Part shown: one piece after another, positions 11,835 through 22,898 of the stretch
Layout of the letters: each line of letters opens with the position of its first letter
Numbering within the stretch: position 1 is the first letter of the stretch
From: Acanthosepion lycidas
Lineage: Eukaryota > Mollusca > Cephalopoda > Sepiida > Sepiidae
Direction of reading: 5' to 3'
DNA length: 64,000 nt
NCBI GenBank assembly: GCA_963932145.1
Contig: OZ010588.1
Location: 103,086,495-103,150,494, forward strand
Translations under genes and position numbers: made by a program
The notes under the pieces: generated by a model
Told to the model about the DNA's origin: nothing
The model's database searches: none
Seen by the model: the letters and a program-made list of their open reading frames with translations, nothing else

Positions 11835-12545
11835 TAAAATTCTTCAAGGAGATTAATATTGTTAAAAAATATTCAACCTCCCAAGAACCTCCCAAAATCA
11901 AACAAGTACAACAATTTAAATATCTGGGGAGTGTTTTAACAGAATACGGAAAATACGTTACTAAAATCCGAAAGGCGCATAGGGAATGAGAAAGAGGCTT
12001 TCCAAAAGCTCAGCAATGTATTAAGAAACAGGAAAACTTCGTTAGAAACAAAGAAAAGGCAACTGAACTGTTATGCAATATCAGTCCTCTTATATGGCAG
12101 TGAATGCTGGCCAGTCTCCTCACAAACGATGAAGAGACTTGGGCTTGAAGCCACAGGATAATACTTCTAGAGTAGGATGCTGATTATGCCATGGACCCAA
12201 ACATGTGAACAACGATAAAGTTTTAGAGAAAATGAAGTCAAAAAAGACACTTATATTTAACATCAAGAAGACTCAGTTGAAATATCTATGGCACATAATG
12301 AGGAAAGAAGGCTTGGAAAATTTGATACTCACAGGATATATTGAAGGCAAGAGGGTCAGAGGAAGGGAACGCATTGCCTACCCAGCGAGCTTGAGTAAAT
12401 GAGTGCCGGAGCAAGGCTCAGGAAAAAAAAGACCAAATTTATTAACAGCTAAAAGGACAGAAATTTGTGGAGGACCATGATCGCCTACGACCTGAAGGAA
12501 CATAACACATTGAAGAAATATTTATTAAATCTAAAAGGTATTGAA
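11835..12545 (+). mobile_element. LINE 3' fragment (RTE-like reverse transcriptase C-terminus)
   Basis: Across changing frames the + strand encodes typical pieces of an RT thumb and tail: FKYLGSVLTEYGK, an RIGNEKEAFQKL-type helix, then LLYGSECW near 12,095 and QLKYLWHIMRKEGLENLILTG-like text near 12,265-12,335, then a GKRVRGRER motif. This order is characteristic of RTE-type non-LTR retrotransposons. The RT core and endonuclease are absent, and frame changes and stops show it is a 5'-truncated relic. Confidence 0.75.
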
Positions 12546-13639
12546 AGTGCTTGAATTTCTCTGTCTTTTACGGTAAATTTAGGTCTAGGATCATATAACA
12601 TATCTCTTTACATGACAAAAAGCACTACTGAATATAAATGAAGAAAGGTTTCTTAGACTTTATTACGTTCGGGCTTTTGATCTTAACAGCGTGTGCCAAA
12701 AACTCGCTGTCAGATTAAGTTTTTTTTAGTAAAACAACAATCGCTTCTGAGCGAGGGACTTTAGAAAGCAACGAACCTGGGTTTTCCTAAAACGTTAACC
12801 CATGTCACTACTACTGGTTATAACCGAATGCAACTTATGAACAACGTGATTGCCAATGTCCCGAAGGAACACGTCAACAACAACAACAGCAACAGCAACA
12901 ACAACAACAACAAATATAATTGTTATAGTTTTTCGTATAAAAAACGAAAATAAGCATATAAACAAACTTACGTATATGTTCGTGCAAACTTTTCCCACTT
13001 TTTAGTGTCAAATAACTGTAGACGGTATAGTAAACTATTACTACTCCTACTAATACTAATACTACTACTAATAATAATTAGGATAATAAATCAATTTAGA
13101 ATATTGCGGGCATCTGCTCATACATTGCCTCCAGTGAAAAAGTGATAATAGTACAAAGATTACATTGAAATTTAGAATAATCAATCGGAAAATAAGATTA
13201 ATCAATCACATGATCTAACAGGGATGCAGAATGGCTAAAGAAAAGACCGATCACTGCCCCTGTAAGGGTAACGTGATACTAAATATATGTGTCAAATCCA
13301 AAGGCCCATCCTATTGTTTCCCACCACGCTATTCTGGCAGCTCGAAGCAAGAGTACTATATTCACCACTAGCCCTAGACAGTAATACCAGCTAACGAAAG
13401 AACGAAGTTGACAAGCTTAAGAGAAATTATTAATATCTAAAGAAGCTAGTAGAGGCTTGAACGGGATCTTTTCTTTAATAAGGAATGTTGACAAGATACC
13501 AGGGTGCGTTTCTTCTTCTTCTTCTTCTTAAGCTAAGTCCGCCGACGTACGCTGTCTTCAAACACTTCTTTTTCTTTATTTCTCTTTCTGTCTGGATATT
13601 AAAGATATTTAAATACTACAGGTTGCTGTATTTCTTTCC
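12546..13639. other. Intergenic with trinucleotide repeats
   Basis: CAA/CAG-rich repeats at about 12,873-12,916 and ACT/AAT-rich repeats at about 13,033-13,080. No gene recognised. Confidence 0.4.
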
Positions 13640-13800
13640 TTTCAAAAGCTGTCGCACAGTCCGTTTGAGCGCACGCGGCTTGGCACCAACCTTCCATGAC
13701 TTGAGGTTGTACTTGCTAGAACATTTACGACTGAGTATTGAGTTCGATCCTCACTGGGTGCCCCATACTTTCGGCCTTATAACTTGAGGTTGTATCTTGG
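13640..13800 (+). repeat. Possible tRNA-derived SINE remnant
   Basis: A B-box-like motif (gagttcgatcctc, about 13,739-13,751) is followed by tgggtgcc, as in tRNA-derived SINE heads. The expected A box is poorly preserved. A direct repeat, ttgaggttgta, flanks this part at about 13,700 and 13,784. Weak call. Confidence 0.35.
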
Positions 13801-14440
13801 TGAATTATCCCGGATATAGTTATCGCAATTAATATTAACTAGGTAAAAGCAAAAAAAGAGAAATCAGTAACTTTGAAGAGATTTGATAACATTTTATCCC
13901 TGGTGACAGCCACAAGGAGATGCCAATACTACTACTACTACTACTATTAATAATATTAACACATGCACTGATACTACACTAGACATCCCACTCAGGGTTT
14001 CTAATCTCAATTGATTGGATCTTTAACCTATACGTTTTGTCTTGCTGAATTAATTTGGGCCACTATAATTATTCCATTCAGTACCACAAACTTTCTTGTC
14101 AGTTGACAGACCTTAACTACAGGCTGACAGATAGTGCCTCCACGAGCGAGAGTAATAGAAGAGTTTTATCGTCGGGTTTCGAGATTATTTTTTTTAATTT
14201 GGAGATTAAGGCAGCCAAGGGGACTTGCGAATCACATTTAGATACTTGAGAACATATTCGAGCCTGTAACCACCTCTTAATTGCTGGTGTTCCAAGGTCC
14301 ACCCTGACCCGAGGTGGTAGCACCTGATAGGGTCCTAGCTATGGGCAAATAGTTAACTATTACCAGCAATACAATTTTGAAGGAAAAATATTACCAGAAA
14401 CAGATTTTTAACGAAACAAAATATTACCAGCAATAAAGAA
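13801..14440. other. Intergenic, mostly unclassified
   Basis: An ACT microsatellite at about 13,928-13,948 and possible decayed SINE sequence at about 14,260-14,340. Nothing coding. Confidence 0.35.
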
Positions 14441-15050
14441 TTTGGTCGGCATTGAGTAGTCCATTGGGGTTGGTGTGCCGTGAGACAAAATAAACCAAAC
14501 CAATCTAAACCAAATAATACATATTCTATTCATACGAATACATCCTAAAAATGTTGTCGGCATTAAAAAACCCATTGAGATTGATATGCCGTAAAAGAAA
14601 ATAAACCAAAGAATACATATTTTATTCATACGAATCTATCTTAAAAATGTTGTCGGCATTAAATAACCCATTGAGATTGATATGCCGTAAAACAAAATAA
14701 ACCAAACCAATCTAAACCAAAGAATACATATTCTATTCATACGAATCTATCCTAAAAACGTTGTCGGCATTAAATAACCTATTGAGATTGATATGCCGTA
14801 AAACAAAATAAACCAAACCAAACTAAACCAAAGAATACATATTCTATTCATACGAATCTATCCTAAAAATGTTGCCGGCATTAAATAACCCATAGAGATG
14901 GATATGCCGTAAAACAAAATAAACCAAACCAATCTAAACCAAAGAATACATATTCTATTCATACGAATCTATCCTAAAAAGGTTGTCGGCATTAAATAAC
15001 CCATTGAGGTTGATATGCCGTAAAACAAAATAAACCAAACCAAACCAAAC
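14441..15050. repeat. 111-bp tandem repeat, about 5.6 units
   Basis: Units starting near ttgtcggcatt occur at about 14,442, 14,554, 14,650, 14,761, 14,872 and 14,983. The spacing is 111-112 bp except for one 96-bp unit that lacks a ~15-bp aaccaaaccaatcta-type block. Each unit ends in iterated aaacca. No ORF runs through the array. Confidence 0.9.
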
Positions 15051-15126
15051 TGTGTGTCATGGTTGGCATTTTGGGTTTTGTATATTTATAAGCTAGCGTC
15101 ACTTTGCTGACGTGCTGCTTTCTCGC

Positions 15127-15143
15127 TTAATAATAATAATAAC

Positions 15144-15192
<49 letters not shown>
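15127..15192. repeat. AAT trinucleotide microsatellite
   Basis: About 20 aat/ata units with one interruption (aac). Confidence 0.9.
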
Positions 15193-15254
15193 GAAAACAG
15201 TAAATGTAGGTTAACTTAATTCGTTTTCCACCACTTATCAACCAAGTAATTGTA

Positions 15255-15660
15255 TGTCGCACAGAAATAAGGTGTCAGTGAACCACATCGCCAGGGAATG
15301 TACAATGTTGACCCAGAAAAAGTACAGAAATAGGCATAGCTGAGTAGTGCGGAGAACAATGCAAACGACTCTGTTTTTTGCTACACTAACCGATGGTTTA
15401 GACACAAACCAGGATCGGTCCTGGAGAACGAAAGAAACTTTTTTGGTATGATGAGATTCAAATGGATTATTCAATCCTGGCCAGAAGACTTTATTTTGTC
15501 GTCGTAACGAACAAAAAGAATATGTTAGACATTTTAGAATATTTTCGAATATGCCAGTCGTGCCATTCGTCTTCGGAGTGTTGGGAACGGTCCTGAAAAT
15601 CCAAGAAAAAAACTGAAAGAACTCGAAATTAGTGTAATGTTTGGAATTATCCAATCGACG
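15255..15660 (+). mobile_element. Non-LTR retroelement C-terminal fragment
   Basis: Reading across frames, the + strand gives a zinc-knuckle-like stretch VNHIARECTMLTQKKYRNRH (about 15,275-15,335), then WFRHKPGSVLENE (about 15,390-15,430), then PVVPFVFGVLGTV (about 15,550-15,590). These correspond in order to a conserved region that follows the RT in many invertebrate retroelement polyproteins (HI..C..L.Q..Y..RH; KP..VLEN; P.V.GALGTV). Frame changes show decay. Clade not determined. Confidence 0.6.
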
Positions 15661-16154
15661 GTATTAATACTAAAATGAGCCAAAGAGTGTTGAGGAGAAT
15701 TGCTGTCATTCAAGTTCTTTTAGGCTACTAGTTCCTACTGCATTGTACATTCAATGACCGAACAGCCAGTGTAGTATATGTTCTTCTCATCTCTAATGGT
15801 AATATTAGCCGTTTTCCTTATAAGGAAATATCCAACATTCATTCACCGAGCAGCCAATGCTACTCGAGTTAAGCTTGTCTTCACTTAATGGGCATCGATA
15901 TGGGATCAAAGTATAGTCTCTGTTCTCATCTCTAATGGTAATGATAATATTAGCCGTTTCCTTATAAGGTAATATTAAGGTACTAAATAGCCAGTGCTAC
16001 TATCTTTTGAAATTTATAAACTCTTTCTGTTGAAACAATTTTTCAAGGAAATAGTTTTCTTAAGTCCATTGTTATCGCACTTTCAAGAATTGATGGGAGT
16101 TTCCTTCCTGACCTTTTGCTTAAAGTAGTGGGAAACATCAACATTTTGATTATA
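15661..16154. other. Unclassified repeat-rich DNA
   Basis: Related to a segment at about 41,925-42,130: both carry ttcaaggaaa/ttcaggaaa and ttccttcc-rich text in the same order. A smaller internal duplication (ttctcatctctaatggtaat at about 15,783 and 15,923) is visible. Confidence 0.5.
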
Positions 16155-16760
16155 TCATTATTTTCTCTTCGGTTTACGTGTGCTATCCATTTTAATTGTT
16201 GTTGTTAAAAGTCTTCAAATGATGCGGTTTCTGTTATTTGGTACAGTTCTTTCTTTGTGATTCTGTAGCACCAGTCCACAAGGTTTGAAGAAGGATTGTC
16301 CTCGCTAAGACCTACAGGATTCATTCACTTAAAGCCACCTTTAACCATTGATCAGAGAAAGATGACAATTTAAATATTTCTCAGTGGGTTTACCATCGGG
16401 CATGACATCAATATGAAAGTCATTTAAGAACATGACTCGAGTTTTTAGGTTAATTATTTTCTCTTCGAGCTGCATGTGATATCCATTTTTGTTGTTGCTA
16501 CTTTTGAAAGTCCTCAAGTGATGTAGTTTCTGTTATCTGGTACAGTTCTTTGTTTGTGATTCTGTGACGTTTGTGATTCCGTAGCACCAGTTCACGAAAT
16601 TCGAAGACGTATCGTTCCCGACAAAATCTACGGGCTTCATTCGCTCGAAGCCACTTTTAATCATTCATCTGAGAAAGCGGTTGTATGCAGCTGACAGTTG
16701 AGTTATTTCTGAACGAGCCGGGCGCTATGCATGACATCCAAGCGAAAGTCTTGATCTGAC
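16155..16760. repeat. Direct duplication of a ~300-bp repeat unit
   Basis: Two diverged units, about 16,155-16,447 and 16,448-16,760, share ttattttctcttcg, tggtacagttcttt and the agcaccagt...cattc order. A third relative lies at about 42,090-42,525. It recurs close to 5S-type SINEs, so it may be part of a larger, unrecognised retroelement. Confidence 0.55.
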
Positions 16761-16784
16761 GAGGCTGTTTATTTTTATTTTTTT

Positions 16785-17168
16785 ACTGAGTGATTCGTTT
16801 TTTACGGTTTATCAACCCTTTGCAGATTATTTAAACACAGAAAATATTTGTAGACAGTAAGAATTTTTTTTTTCTTTTGGTGGGAGGAGATAATAATTGG
16901 TTAAGGCTACAAGTCTTACGGGCGGGGGGTGAGAATTTTCCCAAGAGTATTTGCGCGTAAGTGTATATAACGAACCCAACGGGAATTGGAACTCGGCTCC
17001 CCGATTGTCAATTGCGAACCATTATCCACTACGCCACCTGCACATCCAACTTTGCAGCACCTGATATTCCCAAGCAACAACCCATATAGGTACTGACCAC
17101 GATCAGAGTTGCTTAACTTAAGTGGTTGTACAGGAAAAGGTGTTTCGACGTGACATGACCGTAAGCCC
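16785..17168 (-). mobile_element. SINE with 5S rRNA-like head plus tRNA-like module, copy 2
   Basis: The minus strand from 17,168 to 17,049 is 5S-like. It is followed by tggcgtagtggataatgg (17,036-17,019), a good tRNA A box, and gttccaattcc (17,000-16,980 region), a good B box. The body and 3' tail match the copy ending at 11,331. The clearest example of the composite head. Confidence 0.8.
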
Positions 17169-18239
17169 AGATAAACTTCATAGGTTACTTACGAGGTTTG
17201 TTCTAAAAGTAATGGATGTTTTATATTAATGAAAAAGATGCCTTACTTCATTAGTTGCTTTTAGGGCCATTGTCTTTAACTGATACTCAAGTGGACTTGA
17301 TAAGAAATAACAAAACAAAAAAAAAACATTTTAGACGGGAAAAAAAAGAGTGTAACTGCGATAACTTCAGCAAGAAAACTCGATATTTCCCATTTCAGGC
17401 TTCCGCGTTTATGAACATTAGCTTTTGGTGTATTTATTTCCGTAAAAACAGAAAATGTGGCACAAGGCCGAAGTGGTCTTCTTTCTTAACTTTAAATTTA
17501 ACTAGCCACAAACGCTGACCCAATCATACTAACAATATTTCTTTCACCAATACAACACATTCTTACTTACCTTTCTCACCACTCCCACCAAAATACCTCA
17601 ATGTCTCTATGAAAATACTAACTAGCCCCCATATGTACAATATATCGTCTGTGGTGGTAGGGGAATAAAACAACAATTTAAAAATTTTGAAAACTAGCCC
17701 CAATGAGTATTTACAGTATAAACTAATAACTTTTTACAAGAAAACTAAACAAAATCATGTTAGTAATACCCCCCCACCGCCAATCACTAAATGCGGCAGA
17801 AACATCAGTTAACCGGACGAAATTAATGCGGGACTATAATAATATAAACAAATGTTCATCCCAAGCACTCACACAGACACGCACTCATTCAGACACTACA
17901 ACAAATACGAAAACACACACACGAAACGAAAAACGCCCCGCATCCACCAGAGAAGTGACATTACTGACCACCTAACGAGGGAAGGGATGTGGAATTAAAC
18001 TTAAAGAAAATAGGGACATAAATAAAAGCGGCCAGTGAGTATACATACCCTAGCTAAGTTTAATGAAAAAGGAAACTAAAGAATCAAAAACTAAACCTAA
18101 GCTAACCTAATTTTTGGATGGGTTACCCGTGTTCAACCCAGGCAAGCAATATCCTGATGCCTAACCGGCATCAAAGAGCCACTCCGGGTCACTCCCTTTC
18201 ACACGACACAAACGCGCAAGATTCACCCACCTTTTGCCG
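17169..18239. other. Possible LINE 3' untranslated region and unclassified DNA
   Basis: Lies downstream of the minus-strand LINE at 18,240-21,260. The 17,500-18,100 part is A/C-rich and may be its 3' untranslated region, but no boundary or poly(A) could be fixed. No gene seen. Confidence 0.35.
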
Positions 18240-18309
18240 AATTCTGATGAAGAGAGTCGCCGCCGTTCCGTTCTACTCTTAACCATAAGCTGATGCTTAA
18301 AGTATAAGA

Positions 18310-19394
18310 TCAGTTGGGAAGAAGTGAAAACTCGCCGTCATAGAATCCCTTCTGACGTGTCGTCCAAATCACGACTATCATAACACCTAGCAAGCATAAG
18401 AACACATAATGTTCAGCCTTCGTCAACGGCGGAACCACATTGCTACTAACAGAAGCGGCCTCAAGGACAAAGAACTTTCCAGGCAGCATGCGAACCATGA
18501 GGCCTTCAACATACCTGCACAACAGCGCTACCACCCTGCAATGAAAGAAGGTGTGACCAATGGTCTTGACTTCTCCACTACAGCGGCAGCAGTTTGGATA
18601 TTTCTCCAAGCCCGCTGTGCAAAGTCTCTTGGCGACCCAGAGGGCCTTACGCATCATCAGCCAGGTGAGTGATACCTCATTGTTATTGAGCCATTTCAAC
18701 CCCGGCGCCCAAGGCCATATCGAGCGAGCCTCCTGCTTCGTAAGACCGAGCTCGTCAATCAGTTCATCACGAACGGCCCCCCTAACTAACACCTGATATA
18801 ATGCCTTACAAGACAACGCCTGGACGTTAGAGAGGCCATCCAACGCCCCTAAGAGTCGTTTCAGAGCACGACGACATTCACGGCAGAAGGAGCACTCGAC
18901 TTTGGGTAAATGGTGGGCCTCCTACTCGGACGAGTGCACGCTTCTCAGTGATGGGAAGTTCTTACGGGCGTCTTCCTTCCAGAAGGCGCCCACTTCATCC
19001 GGTTCGCGATACATTCGATCCAGGAACCCGATGCGAAGCATATATTGACGAATCTCAATGCTAGGCATACCGCCACCCCACAAGAACAAGAGAACAAGAC
19101 CCTCACTAACGCCAGTAAAGTGTCATACGGAATTGGAAGCACAGAGAGTCGGTAAAGGACAATCGGGTAGATGTGTGAAACACATACTCCCGCCCTCCCC
19201 TTCAAGGAAAGATTCCTCTGAGACCACAAATTAATTGCGATCTCGGCCTTCCCTTGCACCTCCGACCAATTCATTTCTAACTGGAGACCAGGACCGAACC
19301 AGACGCCAAGAATCTTGACCGGCCCATCCGTCCAGAGGAAAGGTCCGGGAAGAGAAACTCCTTTCCACGCACCCAACCGCACGCCAACAGACAT
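18310..19394 (-). pseudogene. LINE C-terminal region with Cys/His motif
   Basis: After the RT the minus strand reads KILGVWFGPGLQ, NLSLKGRAGVCVSHIYPIVLY (thumb-like) and then, at about 18,550, CCRCSGEVKTIGHTFFHC. This is a C-C-H-C/H arrangement typical of LINE C-termini. The last frame ends with a stop at 18,310. A frame break lies between the two blocks. Confidence 0.8.
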
Positions 19395-19415
19395 CGCGGT
19401 TGATCTTGGCCCCTG

Positions 19416-20403
19416 TCACCATCTCATAACCACTGATTCTTTGCTGACTTCGTCAATCTCGGCCCTGCTCGACACAAGAACCCAAACGTCATCAGCATAG
19501 GCGGAATACCTGGGCGAGGTGGTAGCACCCGGCAGGGAAATTCCGCGTAGGACCAGATTCGCCTTTAACTTGTGAAGGAAAGGTTCCAACGCAAGAACGT
19601 AAAGCAAAGGCGAAAGCGGACAACCTTGACGAATGGAGCGAGACAATATGAAAGGTTCCGATCGTACTCCATTCACCTTCACCAGCGCACCGGGGATCGC
19701 ATACAGAAGTCGGATCTAGGTGTGAAAGTACGGCCCGAAACCGGCCGCCGAATGGACAGCCTCCAGAAACCGATGGTCAACCCTATCAAACGCCTTGGAC
19801 TGATCTAAATTGATCAGCGCGGCTTCACTGTCGACTTGCTCGATGATCAAGAGTATCATATGAAGGTTGTCCTGAATAGTCCTGCCCTTCACAGCACAAG
19901 TCTGTTCGGGGCCAATTAGACCAGAGAGGACAGCCTGCAAGCGGTTCGCTAAGACCTTAGCCAAAATCTTTAACTGTGTTTAACCTAGTTAAAGGGCGAA
20001 AGTTACCTAACCCATCCCCACCGTTTTTATACTTACGTAACAACTTGATTACGCCCCTGGTGAAGCGTTGGGGTATAGACCCATGCTTCATCCAGTTACA
20101 GAAAACTAGTGCCAGCAAGGGAACAAAAACGGGCGACTGTCTCAAGTACACTTCGTACGGAAGACCATCTAATCCCGGAGATTTGTCCAGGACAACTTGT
20201 TTCAGCGCTTCCCAGATTTTCGACTCTGTAATGGGATACTCGCGCCTAGCCGCTTCAGCTGCCTCAAGAAAGGGAAAGTCAGTTAAATAGGCGTCGAACT
20301 GAGCAGGGCTCAGACCGGGGTCCCTGGTGAAAAGTTCCTGAAAGTACTCACGAAAAGCCTCACATATGCCCGCGTTTGTGGTCACGGTACGCTTATCCGG
20401 CAA
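19416..20403 (-). pseudogene. LINE reverse transcriptase core, broken
   Basis: Minus-strand frames carry SPGLDGLPYEVY (about 20,180), the NFRPLTRLN segment, ANRLQAVLSGLIGPEQT, GRTIQDNLHM, LDQSKAFDRVDH (motif A with its catalytic Asp), SIRQGCPLSPLLYVLALEP (motif B) and YADDVWVLV (motif C) near 19,500. All RT motifs are present in order but in different frames, so at least two frameshifts separate them. Confidence 0.85.
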
Positions 20404-20697
20404 TGTGACGCATACGATATGTCACCGAGATGCACTCCGAACCTCCTCTGCACGCAATTCAGCGGCCATATTCGTTGCCTCAGGAGACATTCTTTTTAAT
20501 CTAGCCCTAATTACCAGAGCTTGATGCTTCTTGATAAGCAAGGAGGCCAACTCTGCCTTAGCTAAGGCTACAACCCCACTATCACGGGATTTAATCGCCC
20601 GATCAACTTTTTGCTCACAAGCTGTTTGCGACGCTAATCTGTCTAGATTGAGCCGACGACTATAATCAGCAGCAAACGTTCTAATTTTTATTTAAGT

Positions 20698-21240
20698 TTA
20701 TCCCACCATGCATTTCCCACCACGGCCCCCCGTCAGTTCCCTCTGTATCATTAGTAGCATCTGGTCCCAGAAATCTTGCTCCCCAAATAATGAGCAGTTC
20801 AATTTCCAGTAACCAGTCATCTTAACTTTAGGCTTATCTAAGTTTACCCGGACTCGGACTAGCCTATGATTCAAATAAACTACATAATGGAAACTTGGAC
20901 ACCCTAAGAGCCATACATCGACTCTCCTGACTAAGATTCGGTCGAGGTAGCTAGAACACACCTCAGTAACCGAGCCGCCACTATTAGTCCAAGTCCACAC
21001 TACCTCCCGAGGGTGTTCATTTCGGTATTTATCGACAAGATCAAACCTGTCGATAAAGTTCCGAAATGGTTTCACGTCCGGGTTGTTAGTACCCAACTTT
21101 GGCCCTATACGATCTATATCGGGGTCAAGGACGGCATTCCAATCCCCCGCTAAATCTACCCGACGAGATGACGCCAAGAACGGCTCGATCTGCCGAAACC
21201 AAGCAGATCGCTCAGAATACTTATTGGGCGCATAAACCCC
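20698..21240 (-). pseudogene. LINE APE-type endonuclease domain, partial
   Basis: The minus strand reads VYAPN, then AGDWNAVLDPDIDR (the GDFN-type catalytic motif, here GDWN), PFRNFIDRFDLVD, VWTWTN and a YLDRIL motif. This is the normal order of apurinic endonuclease-like domains, which nick target DNA for reverse transcription. The extreme N-terminus with the first catalytic residues is not recognisable. The SDH motif expected near the end reads LNHR, so the domain is probably inactive. Confidence 0.8.
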
Positions 21241-21489
21241 AACACATTAGCTTTTGGTATAGTAAATACTAACGAAAAAATCCAATATTTATACAAAGCA
21301 CTCGATAGCAAATAAGAATGGTCAAGAATACTTTGAGTTCTTTTTTTCACCCTCCAAGAAGTTCAAAGAATTTTCCATTTCTACAATTACCTGCATTCAA
21401 TAAAACACCACCTAATCTGATCTTGCATTCTCTCCTTCAAATCTGAACCTTCATTATCACGAATTCTATCTTTGATGGTGATTAACAAC

Positions 21490-21643
21490 GCCGAACCATT
21501 ATCCATTACACCACCCGTACATCCAAGCTTACAAGACCCGGTATTCCCAAGTGGTCACCCATCTAGTTACTGGCCAGACTCGATTTTGCTTAACTTCAGT
21601 GATCGTACGGGATCTGGTGCTTCAACGTAACGTGGCTGTAAGC
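21490..21643 (-). mobile_element. 5S-headed SINE, truncated copy 3
   Basis: A 5S-like head at 21,643-21,525 and a tRNA A-box region at about 21,512-21,493 (minus strand), after which similarity stops. The copy abuts a LINE RT fragment at 21,648, which contributes an artificial fused reading frame. Confidence 0.75.
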
Positions 21644-21647
21644 TGAG

Positions 21648-21833
21648 ACTATTTAAGAACATGACTCGGGTTTTTAGGCTAATGTTTTTGTTTTGTAGCA
21701 ATTTGCATTGTTGAGAGAAACTAGCCCTTAACACAGTGTATTCTACGTCCAGTTTCCTTATCTCCTCTACTAAATTTGTTTTAACTGATTCATACACCGT
21801 GGTATTTGGAGTGTTTATGTACTGGCTCAACAT
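21648..21833 (-). mobile_element. LINE reverse transcriptase thumb fragment
   Basis: The minus strand encodes LVEEIRKLDVEYTVLRASF and then LLQNKNISLKTRVMFLNS, the pattern of the post-catalytic RT segment (helix, then ISLKTR..FLN) in LINEs. Only about 62 codons remain. Confidence 0.55.
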
Positions 21834-21834
21834 C

Positions 21835-22020
21835 AGTTATCTCCTGTTAATTTCTCTCTGAAAGTTCTCCACTGCCTTAACTGGTTATTGAACTCACACT
21901 CTTTGTGTCCTGTCAAGGACACATGGCACAGTGGATAAAGGCGTTAGATCCAGTGACAGGACCCAAAGAGAGTGTGAAGGCAGTGGAGAACTTTCAGAGA
22001 TAAATTAACAGGAGATAACT
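21835..22020. repeat. Long hairpin with tRNA-like loop
   Basis: Arms 21,835-21,915 and 21,954-22,020 are near-perfect inverted copies, apart from about 14 to 16 extra bases in the left arm (aactggttattgaact region). The 38-nt centre contains tggcacagtggataaaggcg, a good tRNA A-box-like sequence. It may be two SINE fragments inserted head to head or a foldback element. Confidence 0.75.
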
Positions 22021-22898
22021 TATAACTGACATCCATTAAACATGGCACGTGGAACTAGAACAGTCTACCCCAGTGAGCGAAATAAAGGGTTCAGTTCGAC
22101 ATTCCAACCACCTGAAGAAGGCCAAAGCGTACAACGGCCGAAACGTTATTATAAATATGGCGACAAAGATGAGGACAATAGTCCGAATAATGTAAATAAT
22201 GTAAAAATATTTTGTTGGCAGTTTGAGGTGATTTGGTCCTCGGCAGAGGTTTCAGATCTCCAGATAAAAGGGAATAAATGAAAAAGAAATGTATTTTAAA
22301 GCATAAAGACATGAGGTGGGCGGAAAACAGTTTCCTACCTCATCATTTTACTTCTGGTGTAAAACTCGTCTGTTACTTGACAACTAAAGCCAAACATTGG
22401 TGCAGGTTTCACGCAATTAATAAGTAGCGTTAAAGGGAGGTGATTCTTGTCTTCATCTCGCGCGTGGATCTGTTACTGCTACATGTAGCAGTAACAAAGG
22501 GCGATGTTATAATAGGACGACTACTGTTAGCGTTTAGTAGTAATAGTGGCGGGGCTTGTGGTAGAAGTAGTAGTAGTAGTTGGTGTTGGGCTGTAGCCGT
22601 ATTCCGAAGCAGTGTTACTAGGTAGAATCGCAAATGAAAGAGTAGTACTAAAACTAACACGTCTAGTATTGTTGTATTAATTGTAGACATCTGGTGAAGC
22701 AATTGCTGAATTATGGCGATGGTCAGAAGAAAGATAAAAAGTCCATAATTTGTTTTTAATATTCTTTTTTTTATCGTTATTAATTGCAAATTCATTAATT
22801 TCCTTGTTATTTTTATGAGACCATTATTATTATTATCCATTTATTTATTTAAAGAGAAAAAGAAAATATACTGTGTTCCTTGTTTTTTTCTGTAACAG
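22021..22898. other. Unclassified, short trinucleotide repeats
   Basis: Includes tgaagaaggccaaagcgtac-type dispersed-repeat text at about 22,115-22,150 and a GTA repeat at about 22,561-22,580. No coding exon supported. Confidence 0.35.

Larger units (their letters stand above)
18240..21260 (-). mobile_element. Decayed EN-RT LINE (L1/Tx1-like order)
   Basis: A non-LTR retrotransposon on the minus strand with the order APE-type endonuclease, reverse transcriptase, then a C-terminal Cys/His region. It is visibly richer in G+C than its AT-rich surroundings. The reading frame is broken several times, and the 5' end appears truncated within or just before the endonuclease (VYAPN near 21,240). The IQDNL and YADD motifs and the CCHC-like tail are those of L1/Tx1-group elements, although the clade is an inference. 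The parts are listed separately. Confidence 0.85.

Noticed and set aside
17195-17225. Mariner-like end (acgaggtttgttctaaaagtaatgg)
   Set aside because: Only one end is visible, with no transposase or inverted partner nearby.
21567-21650. Continuous frame from LINE RT into following sequence
   Set aside because: The second half is the translated 5S-like SINE head; the fusion is an insertion artefact.
22430-22840. 136-codon Leu/Ile-rich minus-strand frame
   Set aside because: Low-complexity translation of repeats and AT-rich DNA, with no signal peptide or membrane pattern and no splice context.
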